From positions 1 to 64,000 of the forward strand of contig CALHVX010000023.1 in the NCBI GenBank assembly GCA_938036875.1: 64,000 bases of DNA, written 5' to 3'. The position numbers and the translations under genes were made by a program. Of this stretch, positions 54,535 through 64,000 are shown piece after piece. Each line of letters opens with the position of its first letter. Within the stretch, counting starts at the first letter, position 1. Source of the DNA: an uncultured Pseudomonadales bacterium. Its GTDB lineage: Bacteria > Pseudomonadota > Gammaproteobacteria > Pseudomonadales > Azotimanducaceae. The notes under the pieces are model-generated. The model was not told where the DNA came from. It ran no database searches and was given only the letters and a program-made list of their open reading frames with translations.

Positions 54535-56273
54535 TCCCCACCGAGATTCAGCGCATTGTGCTGCTGATTGGCCTTGCGGCCGTTGGTTACATGATGATTC
54601 TTGCCTGGAATGATGATTTCAATGGCAAAACAGATGCCGCACCTTATACCTCGGCGCCGCTGACCCAGGGCGATGGGACCAATGCCCTTCAGCCCGCTGA
54701 GCAGCTAGCGGGTCCGGCAACCGCTGGTGCTGCCAGCACAAGCAATGACTTAGCAGATGAGTCATTGCTGCAAGACGATGCGGGACGGTTGCCTACGACC
54801 GGCAGTGCAACCCAAGCGGTGGCCTCAGGTCAGCTCATTGAAGTGGTGACCCCTGTACTCAAAGTTTGGATTGACCGCGCTGGCGGTGACATCGTTCGCG
54901 TCCAGCTGCCCCAACATCCGCTCAATATCGATCAGCCCGATGTCCCCCTGCAGTTGCTGGATAGAAGTACGCGGCAGATTTATATCGCCCAAAGTGGTCT
55001 GCAGTGGTTAACCGGGCCAGGTAAGGGCGCAGAACGTCGGACCTTCACTAGCAAGCAAAACAAGTACGAGTTGCTTCCTGGGCAAGAGACGCTAACGGTG
55101 ACGCTCAACGCAATGCTTGACGGCATTGAGATCACCAAAGAGTTTGTATTCACCGCCCAAGAGTACTTGGTGAACGTGAATCTCAACGCTCGCAACAACA
55201 CGGGTACCCCCATCGAGGCGAAGTTGGTTGCGCAAATTCAGCGTGATGACAAAGAGCCCCCAGGGGAAGACAGTTTTTCTCTCGGCCCCCAGCCCTATGT
55301 AGGCGCAGCGCTTACCACAGCCGAGTCACGCTACGAAAAGCTTGAGTTCGATACCATTGATGACGAGGGTGTTTACGACCAGTACGTAGATGGTGGTTGG
55401 ATTGCATTCTTACAGCATTACTTTATTAGCGCTTGGGTGGCAGACCCAGAAGATAGCAATCGCTTCTTTGGCAAGAAAAACAATGCCGGGCAGTACGTGT
55501 TTGGTTACATCAGCCCAGCACAAGCGGTGGCACCCGGTGCGCAAGGTCAGTGGCACTCCAGGTTTTATGCTGGCCCTAAAGATCAAAAGAAGTTGGAAGC
55601 CATATCACCCAACCTAAACCTAACCGTGGACTACGGTTTCTTGTGGTGGTTAGCGGTTCCGCTGTTTGGGTTCTTGTCTTGGTTACACGGTGTAGTTGGC
55701 AACTGGGGTGTTGCCATCATGCTCTTAACCTTTTTGGTTAAGCTGGTTCTCTATCCACTGTCTGCAGCCGCTTACCGGTCTACCGCCAACATGCGTCGTG
55801 TGGCGCCGCAAATGAAACGTTTGCAGGAACGTTACTCTGACAATCGCCAAAAGCTATCTGGCGAGATGATGGCGTTGTACAAAAAAGAAGGGGTGAATCC
55901 CTTAGGTGGTTGCCTACCAATGTTGTTACCCATGCCAATATTCTTGGCGCTGTATTGGGTACTCTACGAAAGTGTTGAGTTGCGCCACGCGCCCTTCATG
56001 CTTTGGATCAACGACTTGTCCGCCATGGATCCGCTCTTTGTGTTGCCTTTGCTCATGGGTGTGAGCATGTTCTTCCAGATGTCGCTGACCCCGCAAATGG
56101 GTGACCCCATGCAGCAGAAGATGATGAAGATGATGCCCGTGATGTTCACCGTGCTGTTCTTGTTCTTCCCTGCGGGCCTGGTGCTCTACTGGTTGGTGAA
56201 CAACGTGTTAAGTATTGCTCAGCAGTACTACGTCATTCGTCAGGCCGAAGCTGCAGCAGAAGCCAAGGGCTAG
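54531..56273 (+). CDS. yidC: Membrane protein insertase YidC
   Basis: A 580-residue insertase of gram-negative type: N-terminal helix (about 5-24), a large periplasmic beta-supersandwich domain (about 95-350), then the five-helix core with [51 protein letters not shown] and [15 protein letters not shown]. The Ala/Gly/Asp-rich linker after the first helix is longer than in E. coli, explaining the extra about 30 residues. It inserts proteins such as AtpE, encoded at the end of this window. Confidence 0.97.
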   Translation: MIPTEIQRIVLLIGLAAVGYMMILAWNDDFNGKTDAAPYTSAPLTQGDGTNALQPAEQLAGPATAGAASTSNDLADESLLQDDAGRLPTTGSATQAVASGQLIEVVTPVLKVWIDRAGGDIVRVQLPQHPLNIDQPDVPLQLLDRSTRQIYIAQSGLQWLTGPGKGAERRTFTSKQNKYELLPGQETLTVTLNAMLDGIEITKEFVFTAQEYLVNVNLNARNNTGTPIEAKLVAQIQRDDKEPPGEDSFSLGPQPYVGAALTTAESRYEKLEFDTIDDEGVYDQYVDGGWIAFLQHYFISAWVADPEDSNRFFGKKNNAGQYVFGYISPAQAVAPGAQGQWHSRFYAGPKDQKKLEAISPNLNLTVDYGFLWWLAVPLFGFLSWLHGVVGNWGVAIMLLTFLVKLVLYPLSAAAYRSTANMRRVAPQMKRLQERYSDNRQKLSGEMMALYKKEGVNPLGGCLPMLLPMPIFLALYWVLYESVELRHAPFMLWINDLSAMDPLFVLPLLMGVSMFFQMSLTPQMGDPMQQKMMKMMPVMFTVLFLFFPAGLVLYWLVNNVLSIAQQYYVIRQAEAAAEAKG

Positions 56274-56298
56274 CAGGGCAAAGCTACCCATTCCAGAA

Positions 56299-57735
56299 TT
56301 GATATCCGGGCCAACCATTGTTGCTATAGCCACCGCTCCTGGAATGGGGGGCGTTGGTATTGTTCGATTATCAGGGCAACAAGCCTTGGCCATTGCCGCC
56401 AAGCTGTTCCACAAACCTCTGGCTCCCAGGGTCATGACGCTTGGCCCTTTCTTGGATCAACAGGGTGAAACCCTAGACGAAGGGCTTGCTGTGTCCTTCC
56501 CGGGTCCTAATTCGTTTACCGGCGAAGACGTGGTTGAGTTTCATGGCCACGGTGGTCCTGTGGTTTTGCGCTTGGTCGTGGAAGCTTGTTTGGCTTGTGG
56601 GGCTCAACTGGCGGCGCCGGGTGAGTTCACCCAGCGCGCCTTCATTAACAACAAGCTTGACCTTGCCCAAGCAGAAGCCATTGCGGACCTAATTGCGAGC
56701 AGCTCAGCGATGGCTGCGCGAAGTGCCTTGCGCTCGTTGCAGGGGGTCTTTTCCACCGAAGTTTTTGCCTTGGCGGATGCGTTGCGAAATCTCCGGCTTT
56801 TTGTTGAAGCAACCTTAGACTTCCCGGATGAAGAAGAGGTGGATCGTGGGGCTGAGTTCGGCTTAACCGAACGTTTGGACGCATTGGTTGACGCGCTAAC
56901 TTTGCTGCTCCAGAACACTCGTTCGGCTGCGAAGTTCACCGAGGGTATTACGGTGGCACTAATCGGTGCCCCCAATGCTGGTAAATCCAGTTTGCTCAAT
57001 GCGCTGAGCGGTGAAGATCGTGCCATTGTTACGGACATTCCTGGCACTACTCGAGACTTGCTCCCCGTAGACCTGGACCTAGATGGGCTGCCGGTCCGAT
57101 TGGTGGATACCGCCGGTTTGCGCGCTACCACCGATGTTGTGGAGCAACAAGGGGTAGAGCGCGCCCTAGCTCAAGCTCAGCAGGCAGACGTGGTGTTAGT
57201 CCTGGCGGATGCTGGGGCTAATGCTTGGTTGTTTGAATCTAGCAAGGACGAAGATAAGCTAACAAAAGTAGCGATAACCGAACGTTTGATCGGTAAAAAT
57301 TCCCCGCAGCTAGCCAGTTTTTTAGATGATCCCGAACGATCGGTCTTAGTTGCCACCAAAGCGGATCTAGTGTCGGGTTTGACCCCAGGCTTGGCTCGCC
57401 AAAACACCTGTTCCGCAGACGAGATTTTGGTCACTTCAGCCTCAATGCACTGGGGTCTGCAGCAACTCAAGGACTGGATCAAGGCGCAAGTTGGAGTAGG
57501 GCTAAGTCCAGACAGCAATACCTTCACCGCTCGGCAACGCCATGTGGAGGCGCTCACTTCAACCTTAGATAGCTTAGGTCGAGCCCAGGCCTTAGCTGCC
57601 GTGTCTGTTGATGGCGGGGTTTTGCTGGCAGAAGAGCTGCGCCTAGCGCACGACACCTTAGGTCAAATTGTTGGCATGACCACGCCGGATGATCTTTTGG
57701 GCGATATCTTTAGCAACTTCTGCATCGGTAAGTAG
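56299..57735 (+). CDS. mnmE: tRNA modification GTPase MnmE (TrmE)
   Basis: About 478 residues if it starts at TTG 56299, where [20 protein letters not shown] matches the family N-terminus; no ATG with a ribosome site is visible nearby, so the start is uncertain. Folate-binding domain ([14 protein letters not shown]), helical domain, inserted GTPase with [28 protein letters not shown] and TKADL, and the C-terminal FCIGK. The stretch between DTAGLR and TKAD is about 20 residues longer than in E. coli. With MnmG it makes the cmnm5U34 tRNA modification. Confidence 0.95.
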   Translation: MISGPTIVAIATAPGMGGVGIVRLSGQQALAIAAKLFHKPLAPRVMTLGPFLDQQGETLDEGLAVSFPGPNSFTGEDVVEFHGHGGPVVLRLVVEACLACGAQLAAPGEFTQRAFINNKLDLAQAEAIADLIASSSAMAARSALRSLQGVFSTEVFALADALRNLRLFVEATLDFPDEEEVDRGAEFGLTERLDALVDALTLLLQNTRSAAKFTEGITVALIGAPNAGKSSLLNALSGEDRAIVTDIPGTTRDLLPVDLDLDGLPVRLVDTAGLRATTDVVEQQGVERALAQAQQADVVLVLADAGANAWLFESSKDEDKLTKVAITERLIGKNSPQLASFLDDPERSVLVATKADLVSGLTPGLARQNTCSADEILVTSASMHWGLQQLKDWIKAQVGVGLSPDSNTFTARQRHVEALTSTLDSLGRAQALAAVSVDGGVLLAEELRLAHDTLGQIVGMTTPDDLLGDIFSNFCIGK

Positions 57736-57869
57736 GCGGCAACTGGGCAGCAACTGGGCCGATTGCCGGCCACCCCAATCAACCTAAGTTGTCGTTCGCC
57801 TACCCAATAGCCCAGCTAGGGCCTAAACTTGCCGCCCAGACCCGTCAGCCTTTAGGTAGTAACCAACCC

Positions 57870-59792
57870 GTGCTTGAACATCCCCAGACATTTGACGTGA
57901 TTGTGATCGGCGGCGGCCATGCCGGTACTGAAGCTGCATTGGCGGCGGCGCGCATGGGCGCTCAAACCCTGTTGCTCACGCAAAGCATCGAAACCTTAGG
58001 GCAGATGTCGTGCAACCCGGCTATTGGTGGCATCGGCAAAAGCCATTTGGTCCGTGAGATCGATGCCTTAGATGGGGCCATGGGGCGGGCAGCGGATGCC
58101 GCGGGTATCCAGTTTCGAATCCTAAACAGCAGCAAAGGTCCGGCGGTACGCGCTACCCGTGCGCAAGCGGATCGCACCTTATATAGAAACGCCATTCGTA
58201 AGATTGTTGAGACCCAAGACAACCTGACCTTGTTCCAACAGTCGGTGATCGATCTAGTGATCGAGGGTGATCAGGTAGGCGGCGCCGTGACCCAAATGGG
58301 TTTGACCTTCCGCGCTAAGCGCGTGGTGCTAACAACGGGAACCTTTCTTGGCGGGCTAATTCACATTGGTGATGCTAACCATCCGGGTGGACGCTTAGGT
58401 GATGCGCCATCGAACGCGCTAGCCGATCGCTTGCGTGCGTTGCCGTTTCGAGTTGCTCGTTTAAAAACGGGGACGCCACCGCGTTTGGATGCGCGTAGCG
58501 TGGATTTTTCGGTGATGCAGGTGCAGCCAGGTGATGAGCCTATGCCCTGTTTATCGTTCCTAGGTCAGCCTAGCGATCACCCGCGACAAGTGGATTGCTA
58601 CATCACGCACACCAATAGCCTGACCCACGAAATTATTGCCAGCGCGCTAGATCGCTCGCCGTTGTACAACGGTGTGATTGATGGTGTTGGCCCAAGATAT
58701 TGCCCAAGCATTGAAGACAAAGTGGTGCGCTTTGCGGATCGTCAGTCGCATCAAGTCTTTGTGGAGCCCGAAGGCTTAACTAGCCAAGAGCTGTACCCCA
58801 ACGGAATATCCACAAGCCTACCGTTTGATATCCAGTACCAACTGGTTCACACCATCAAAGGTTTTGAAAAAGCCCACATCACTCGGCCGGGCTATGCCAT
58901 TGAGTACGATTACTTTGACCCGCGAGATTTGCAGTACTCGTTAGAAACCAAAGCCGTTGAAGGGTTGTATTTTGCTGGGCAAATTAACGGCACCACAGGT
59001 TACGAAGAGGCTGGCGCTCAAGGTTTGCTAGCAGGTACCAACGCTGCACTCGCCGCCGCAGGCAAACCATCTTGGTGTCCGCGACGCGATGAAGCTTATA
59101 TAGGTGTGCTGGTTGATGACCTAATCAACTTAGGCACCAACGAGCCGTACCGTATGTTTACTAGCCGTGCTGAGTATCGCCTGCGTTTGCGAGAGGATAA
59201 TGCTGACCAACGTCTCACCCCGACTGGTCGTGAGTTTGGTTTGGTAGGCGATGCGCGCTGGCAGCATTACGAGCAAAAAATGAATGCGCTAACCGAGCTG
59301 CGCACCACTATCGAAACCACGCGTTTGGTGGCGAATACTCCGTTAGCTGCAAAGGTTGGCGCCGCCACCTCAGAAAACGTGGCGCGAGATACGGACCTTG
59401 CTGCCTACATACGGCGACCTAAAGTTAATCTGCGGGATGTTGTTGTGCCCATGGCAGAACTATTGCCAGCCGTGGATGATGCCATTGTGCAGCAGGCTGA
59501 AGTGGAAATTAAATACGCCGGCTACATTGCGCGCCAAGATGAAGAGATTGCCAAGATTCGCCGGCATGAAGGTTTTGGTTTGCCCGAAGCGTTGGACTAC
59601 GACGGGATCGATGGTATATCCAACGAGCTAGCAGAGAAACTAAACGCCGCTCGCCCCACCACGTTAGCCCGCGCTGCTCGTATCCCGGGCATTACTCCAG
59701 CGGCGTTGTCTATCTTGTTAATCCACGCCAAGAAAGCGCTGAACGCTGGCTCACCGAACAGAGCATCAAGCCAACGGCAAACGAGTGCCTGA
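57870..59792 (+). CDS. mnmG: tRNA uridine 5-carboxymethylaminomethyl modification enzyme MnmG
   Basis: About 640 residues from a GTG at 57870 (a TTG at 57789 would add 27). FAD-binding start [67 protein letters not shown] with the folate-binding region, [16 protein letters not shown], and [16 protein letters not shown]. The C-terminal MnmE-interacting domain (about 540-620) ends with [15 protein letters not shown]. It forms the MnmEG complex with the upstream gene product. Confidence 0.97.
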   Translation: MLEHPQTFDVIVIGGGHAGTEAALAAARMGAQTLLLTQSIETLGQMSCNPAIGGIGKSHLVREIDALDGAMGRAADAAGIQFRILNSSKGPAVRATRAQADRTLYRNAIRKIVETQDNLTLFQQSVIDLVIEGDQVGGAVTQMGLTFRAKRVVLTTGTFLGGLIHIGDANHPGGRLGDAPSNALADRLRALPFRVARLKTGTPPRLDARSVDFSVMQVQPGDEPMPCLSFLGQPSDHPRQVDCYITHTNSLTHEIIASALDRSPLYNGVIDGVGPRYCPSIEDKVVRFADRQSHQVFVEPEGLTSQELYPNGISTSLPFDIQYQLVHTIKGFEKAHITRPGYAIEYDYFDPRDLQYSLETKAVEGLYFAGQINGTTGYEEAGAQGLLAGTNAALAAAGKPSWCPRRDEAYIGVLVDDLINLGTNEPYRMFTSRAEYRLRLREDNADQRLTPTGREFGLVGDARWQHYEQKMNALTELRTTIETTRLVANTPLAAKVGAATSENVARDTDLAAYIRRPKVNLRDVVVPMAELLPAVDDAIVQQAEVEIKYAGYIARQDEEIAKIRRHEGFGLPEALDYDGIDGISNELAEKLNAARPTTLARAARIPGITPAALSILLIHAKKALNAGSPNRASSQRQTSA

Positions 59793-60528
59793 GTCGTCGG
59801 CGTACCCAACGCGCAAAAAACGTTCACACAATGCGCCCGTGGAGCTTAGTGTTGCTGAGCAACAGCAGCTAAACAATGGCCTGCGCGCACTTGACCTAGA
59901 GATGGATGACACAGCGCTTGCGCGTCTGCAGGGTTATATCGAGCTAGTTCGTAAGTGGAACAAAGCGATTAACTTGGTTTCACGGCAAGACGTGGAGCGG
60001 TTTGTTAGTCGTCATTTGCTGGATAGCTTGAGCATTGCGCAGCTAGTCGCAGCACACCCCACCGGCAACAAGGTCTTAGATATTGGAACCGGCGGTGGAC
60101 TGCCGGGCATCCCCTTATCCATTGTGTTGCCGCAAATGCAATTCACCTTAGCGGATCGCAGCGATAAAAAGATTCGCTTTTTAAATCAAGCGGTGCGTCG
60201 GTTAGAGCTAGCCAACGTGAGTCCCATTGCAACAGACGTGGCCTTGCTGACCCAGCAAGCCGATCGTTACGACGTTGTGGTCAGTCGAGCAGTAGCAGCA
60301 CCTAAATTGCTCTGGCAATTGGCGCAACCCTTGTTAGCGCCCCAAGGTCGGCTGATCTTGCAAACCCAGGTCCGCACCAACGGCTATCCAGATGATGCGG
60401 CGCAACCGTTGCCAATAGACCCGCTGGACCTAGATGCGCAAGTAACTGTTGAGCCTCACGCCTTTGAAGTCCCGGGGTTACAATCGCTGCATGATGTATT
60501 GGTGTTAAGCGAACGGAAGCCAACATGA
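59785..60528 (+). CDS. rsmG: 16S rRNA m7G527 methyltransferase RsmG (GidB)
   Basis: A 247-residue methyltransferase starting at GTG and overlapping mnmG by eight bases. The N-terminal helices ([16 protein letters not shown]) are followed by the SAM site [14 protein letters not shown] (about 99), [12 protein letters not shown] and [21 protein letters not shown]. It methylates G527 of 16S rRNA. A basic extension (about 20 residues) precedes the usual start. It overlaps parA by four bases (ATGA). Confidence 0.95.
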   Translation: MPESSAYPTRKKRSHNAPVELSVAEQQQLNNGLRALDLEMDDTALARLQGYIELVRKWNKAINLVSRQDVERFVSRHLLDSLSIAQLVAAHPTGNKVLDIGTGGGLPGIPLSIVLPQMQFTLADRSDKKIRFLNQAVRRLELANVSPIATDVALLTQQADRYDVVVSRAVAAPKLLWQLAQPLLAPQGRLILQTQVRTNGYPDDAAQPLPIDPLDLDAQVTVEPHAFEVPGLQSLHDVLVLSERKPT

Positions 60529-61340
60529 CTCGAGTAATAGCAGTAGCCAACCAAAAAGGCGGCGTCGGCAAAACCACCACCAGCGTGAACTTGGCAGCCT
60601 CGTTAGCCCTGTCCGGTGCACCCGTGTTGTTGGTGGACCTGGACCCTCAAGGAAACGCCACCATGGGCAGTGGTGTCGATAAAGCGGAGGTTGAGCACAA
60701 CATCTACGATTGGCTAATCGACGACATGCCGATGGCTCAAGTGCTGCAAAAAACGTCTGGTGGGTTTGACGTGATGCCTGCTAATACGGATCTCACCGCC
60801 GCGGAAGTGGAGCTGATGAGCGTTGAGAACGGGCGAGAAACGCGCCTGAAAGAGCGCCTTGCCCAGGCTGCCGACTACCACTACGTGATTATTGATTGCC
60901 CGCCGTCGCTCAACATCTTAACCGTTAACGCCTTGATCGCCGCTCATGGTGTGTTGATCCCTATGCAGTGTGAGTACTACGCGCTTGAAGGCCTAACGGC
61001 GTTGCTGGAAACCGTTGACGGGGTTCGCGCCCAAGGAAACCCGTCCCTGGCAATCGAAGGACTGCTGCGGACCATGTACGACCCTCGCAACTCGTTGACC
61101 CGGGATGTGTCTCGACAGCTCATTGAATATTTTGGTGACTCCGTGTTTCGCACGGTTATCCCGCGCAACGTGCGCCTGGCAGAAGCACCAAGTCATGGCC
61201 TGCCCGCGATTCTGTATGACCGCCAATCTCGGGGCGCTGTGGCCTATATGGCATTAGCCGGTGAGCTGCGTCGCAAGCATGAGCACGCGCGTAACCAAGC
61301 GCTTGCCTCGGGTGAAAACCCCTCCAATCCCCCCAATTAG
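60525..61340 (+). CDS. parA: Chromosome partitioning ATPase ParA (Soj)
   Basis: A 271-residue deviant Walker ATPase: VIAVANQKGGVGKTTTSVNL (11-KGGVGKTT-18 with signature Lys), LLVDLDPQGNATMGSG, VIIDCPPSLNILTVNAL and MQCEYYALEGLTALL. No N-terminal HTH, so chromosomal type. It forms DNA-bound gradients that move ParB-parS complexes. It is translationally coupled to rsmG and followed after 67 bp by parB. Confidence 0.97.
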   Translation: MTRVIAVANQKGGVGKTTTSVNLAASLALSGAPVLLVDLDPQGNATMGSGVDKAEVEHNIYDWLIDDMPMAQVLQKTSGGFDVMPANTDLTAAEVELMSVENGRETRLKERLAQAADYHYVIIDCPPSLNILTVNALIAAHGVLIPMQCEYYALEGLTALLETVDGVRAQGNPSLAIEGLLRTMYDPRNSLTRDVSRQLIEYFGDSVFRTVIPRNVRLAEAPSHGLPAILYDRQSRGAVAYMALAGELRRKHEHARNQALASGENPSNPPN

Positions 61341-61407
61341 GTGCAAAGACCCGGGTGCGCCACGTAAGATGCCCTATAGATTCCGTTTTCAGGGGTAGGA
61401 CTGCAAA

Positions 61408-62334
61408 GTGAGAAAAAAAGGTTTAGGCCGAGGCCTAGGTGCACTGATGTCCAACAGCGCGGCAAGTGGTGCTGCTGGCGCTACGGGCGCTGAGGCTGCT
61501 GCAGAGCTGAGCGCTATGGCTAACCCCACGCTGAGCGAACCCACAGGCGACGGCTCTTTGGCCCAAATCAACGTCGCCAATATTGGACCTAGCCGTTTCC
61601 AACCCCGTCGGGAATTTGATGAAGAAGCCTTAAACGAGTTGGCTAGCAGCATCAAAACCCAGGGTTTGATGCAGCCGGTGGTCGTGCGTGCCCGTACCGG
61701 GGGGCGTTTTGAGCTGATCGCGGGTGAACGCCGCTGGCGCGCCTCTAAGTTGGCCGGTTTAGACAAGATTCCCGCCCTAGTCCGGGAGGTTAGCGATGAG
61801 CAAGCGTCCGCCATGGCGCTCATTGAAAATATTCAACGCGAAGACCTCAACCCCTTAGAAGAAGCCATGGCGTTGAACCGCCTGAAAGATGAATTTGAGC
61901 TTACCCAGCAGCAAGTGGCAGATACCGTTGGTAAATCTCGGGCGGCGGTGACCAATTTGCTTAGGCTGCTGAACCTAGCGCCCAAAGTGCGCGACATGCT
62001 GGCGAATGGCGACCTAGAAATGGGCCACGCCCGTGCGCTGCTGTCCCTGGATGCCCACAATCAAGAGAAGGCGGCGCTGGAGGTCATTGAGCGCCAGCTT
62101 TCGGTTCGGCAAACAGAGGCGTTGGCTCGGCAATGGCTTCAGCCTAAGCCGGTGGTCGACAAGCCTGCTGGGCCAGACCCAGATACGGCCGCGTTAGAAC
62201 GGCGGTTGAGCGACAATATTGGTGCGCCGGTACAAATTCGCCAGGACGCAAAAGGCCGAGGCCAACTGGTGATCAAATACACCAGTTTGGATGAGCTAGA
62301 CGGCATCCTGCGCCACCTGCCCCAGAGCGACTGA
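61408..62334 (+). CDS. parB: Chromosome partitioning protein ParB (Spo0J)
   Basis: A 308-residue CTP-dependent clamp starting at GTG. The N-terminus (RKKGLGRGLGALM) is the ParA-stimulating peptide with an Arg. The CTPase domain has FELIAGERRWRASKLAG (GERR 106-109) and ALIENIQREDLNPLEEA (140-156), followed by the HTH TQQQVADTVGKSRAAVTNLL (166-185) that reads parS, a linker, and the C-terminal dimer domain with a basic patch. Its likely targets are the sites in recF. Confidence 0.97.
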   Translation: MRKKGLGRGLGALMSNSAASGAAGATGAEAAAELSAMANPTLSEPTGDGSLAQINVANIGPSRFQPRREFDEEALNELASSIKTQGLMQPVVVRARTGGRFELIAGERRWRASKLAGLDKIPALVREVSDEQASAMALIENIQREDLNPLEEAMALNRLKDEFELTQQQVADTVGKSRAAVTNLLRLLNLAPKVRDMLANGDLEMGHARALLSLDAHNQEKAALEVIERQLSVRQTEALARQWLQPKPVVDKPAGPDPDTAALERRLSDNIGAPVQIRQDAKGRGQLVIKYTSLDELDGILRHLPQSD

Positions 62335-62438
62335 CCCCTAGCCGGTTCAAAGCGAGGACCTGGCAATAAACTGGGGAAAAACGCATAACGCGGTTTTGCA
62401 TTGATCTAAGAAAAACAACGGCTAAACACGAATTAACT

Positions 62439-62455
62439 AGAGTTTTCTGAACTCT
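62439..62455 (+). terminator. Possible parB hairpin
   Basis: AGAGTT, loop ttctg, AACTCT: a 6-bp stem 105 bp after the parB stop and just before the atp promoter. The following bases (TCAATTG) are not a U-run, so termination is doubtful. Confidence 0.3.
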
Positions 62456-62459
62456 TCAA

Positions 62460-62488
62460 TTGAACCCAAACGCTGTGCTCTCTATAAT
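62460..62488 (+). promoter_or_regulatory. Sigma70 promoter of the atp operon
   Basis: TTGAAC (62460-62465), 17-bp spacer, perfect TATAAT (62483-62488). A start near 62495 gives a leader of 60-100 bases before atpI depending on its start codon. Confidence 0.82.
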
Positions 62489-62553
62489 ACGCGCGCCCTG
62501 AAACGGGCAGTTGGTATTCTGCACTCTCCCTCTAGGCAACATAGGGGTGGGGT

Positions 62554-63806
<1,253 letters not shown>

Positions 63807-63810
63807 CAAC

Positions 63811-63836
63811 AACGCAGCTTGTTGTGGCTAGACCGC
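63811..63836 (+). other. Hairpin in the atpB-atpE intergenic space
   Basis: CAACAA and TTGTTG flank a 6-base loop shortly after the atpB stop, with weaker pairing of CTAG on both sides. It could stabilise the downstream message or set relative expression of the c subunit, which is needed in many copies. The stem is short and the role speculative. Confidence 0.3.
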
Positions 63837-63919
63837 TCTTAGCGCTTAGATCTTAGGCACTAGAGTTTTAGAAAACGACGTAAACGACTTTAAAACACAA
63901 TTCGAAACTGGGAGTAAAC

Positions 63920-64000
63920 ATGGAATCAGCCATTCTGATCGTTGCCGGTGCATTGATGATGGGCCTAGGCGCGGTAGGTGCATCCATTGGTGTGGGCGTC
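63920..64000 (+). CDS. atpE: ATP synthase F0 subunit c, 5' part
   Basis: The first 27 codons are in the window: MESAILIVAGALMMGLGAVG and then ASIGVGV, the first membrane hairpin helix of the c-ring subunit with its glycine-rich packing face. GGGAG lies 6 bases before the ATG. The proton-carrying Asp/Glu in helix 2 is beyond the edge. Confidence 0.93.
   Translation, partial: MESAILIVAGALMMGLGAVGASIGVGV

Overview
The window is the replication-origin region of a gammaproteobacterial chromosome. Gene order closely follows the origin region of Pseudomonas and its relatives. To the left of the origin it runs gyrB-recF-dnaN-dnaA, preceded by the dprA-LysM-def-fmt-rsmB-trkA block. To the right it runs rpmH-rnpA-yidD-yidC-mnmE-mnmG-rsmG-parA-parB-atpI-atpB-atpE. 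The engB/polA/cytochrome c4/dsbA block and a full caa3-type cytochrome oxidase operon also fit that group. I infer an aerobic, possibly marine, member of the Pseudomonadales/Cellvibrionales/Oceanospirillales radiation and cannot name a genus. No phage, IS element, CRISPR array, rRNA or tRNA was seen.

Layout. 1-2932: minor type IV pilins (fimT, pilV, pilW, pilX) and the 5' end of pilY1. 2912-3494: a gene-free but hairpin-rich spacer. 3495-7847: a pair of overlapping DsbA-fold (kappa-GST/HCCA-isomerase-like) genes, an SPFH/prohibitin protein, a small unknown, a nuclease/phosphatase-fold protein and dsbA. 8183-13979: cytochrome c4, engB, polA, a DUF2782-type protein and homoserine kinase. 13986-19129: accessory genes, namely two GNAT/SRPBCC genes, an arsR-SRPBCC-GFA operon whose last gene is frameshifted, and the ergothioneine genes egtB/egtD. 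19218-28152: cytochrome oxidase structural genes (ctaC, ctaD, ctaE) with the heme A and copper assembly genes (ctaA, ctaB, cox11, surf1, sco and a second Sco-like protein). 28585-41349: yheV, aroE, tsaC, purE, dprA, a LysM protein, def, fmt, rsmB, trkA, trkH, a lipid A acyltransferase, tag and gmhB. 41346-45924: plsC, then four accessory genes (PhyH dioxygenase, two GNATs, an M28 lipoprotein peptidase). 45987-52391: gyrB, recF, dnaN, dnaA on the minus strand. 52392-53519: intergenic oriC. 53520-64000: the plus-strand half from rpmH to atpE, cut by the window edge.

How the parts work together. The strands diverge from the origin at about 53.2 kb, so dnaA/dnaN/recF/gyrB are transcribed leftward and rpmH to atp rightward, both co-oriented with replication. 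Segregation is visible in full: ParA and ParB lie 7-9 kb right of oriC, and two parS-like 16-mers lie 4-5 kb left of it inside the recF coding sequence, where both encode the same peptide motif. A sigma70 promoter with optimal spacing precedes rpmH, with a 26-bp near-perfect palindrome just upstream of its -35 box. A second good sigma70 promoter drives the atp operon.

Most of the window is housekeeping. The points most worth a second look are the parS sites embedded in recF, the palindrome at the rpmH promoter, the active/degenerate DsbA-fold gene pair, the frameshifted GFA gene, the phased repeats ahead of dnaN and ctaC, and local departures from conserved synteny (no glyQS between tag and gmhB, no purK after purE).
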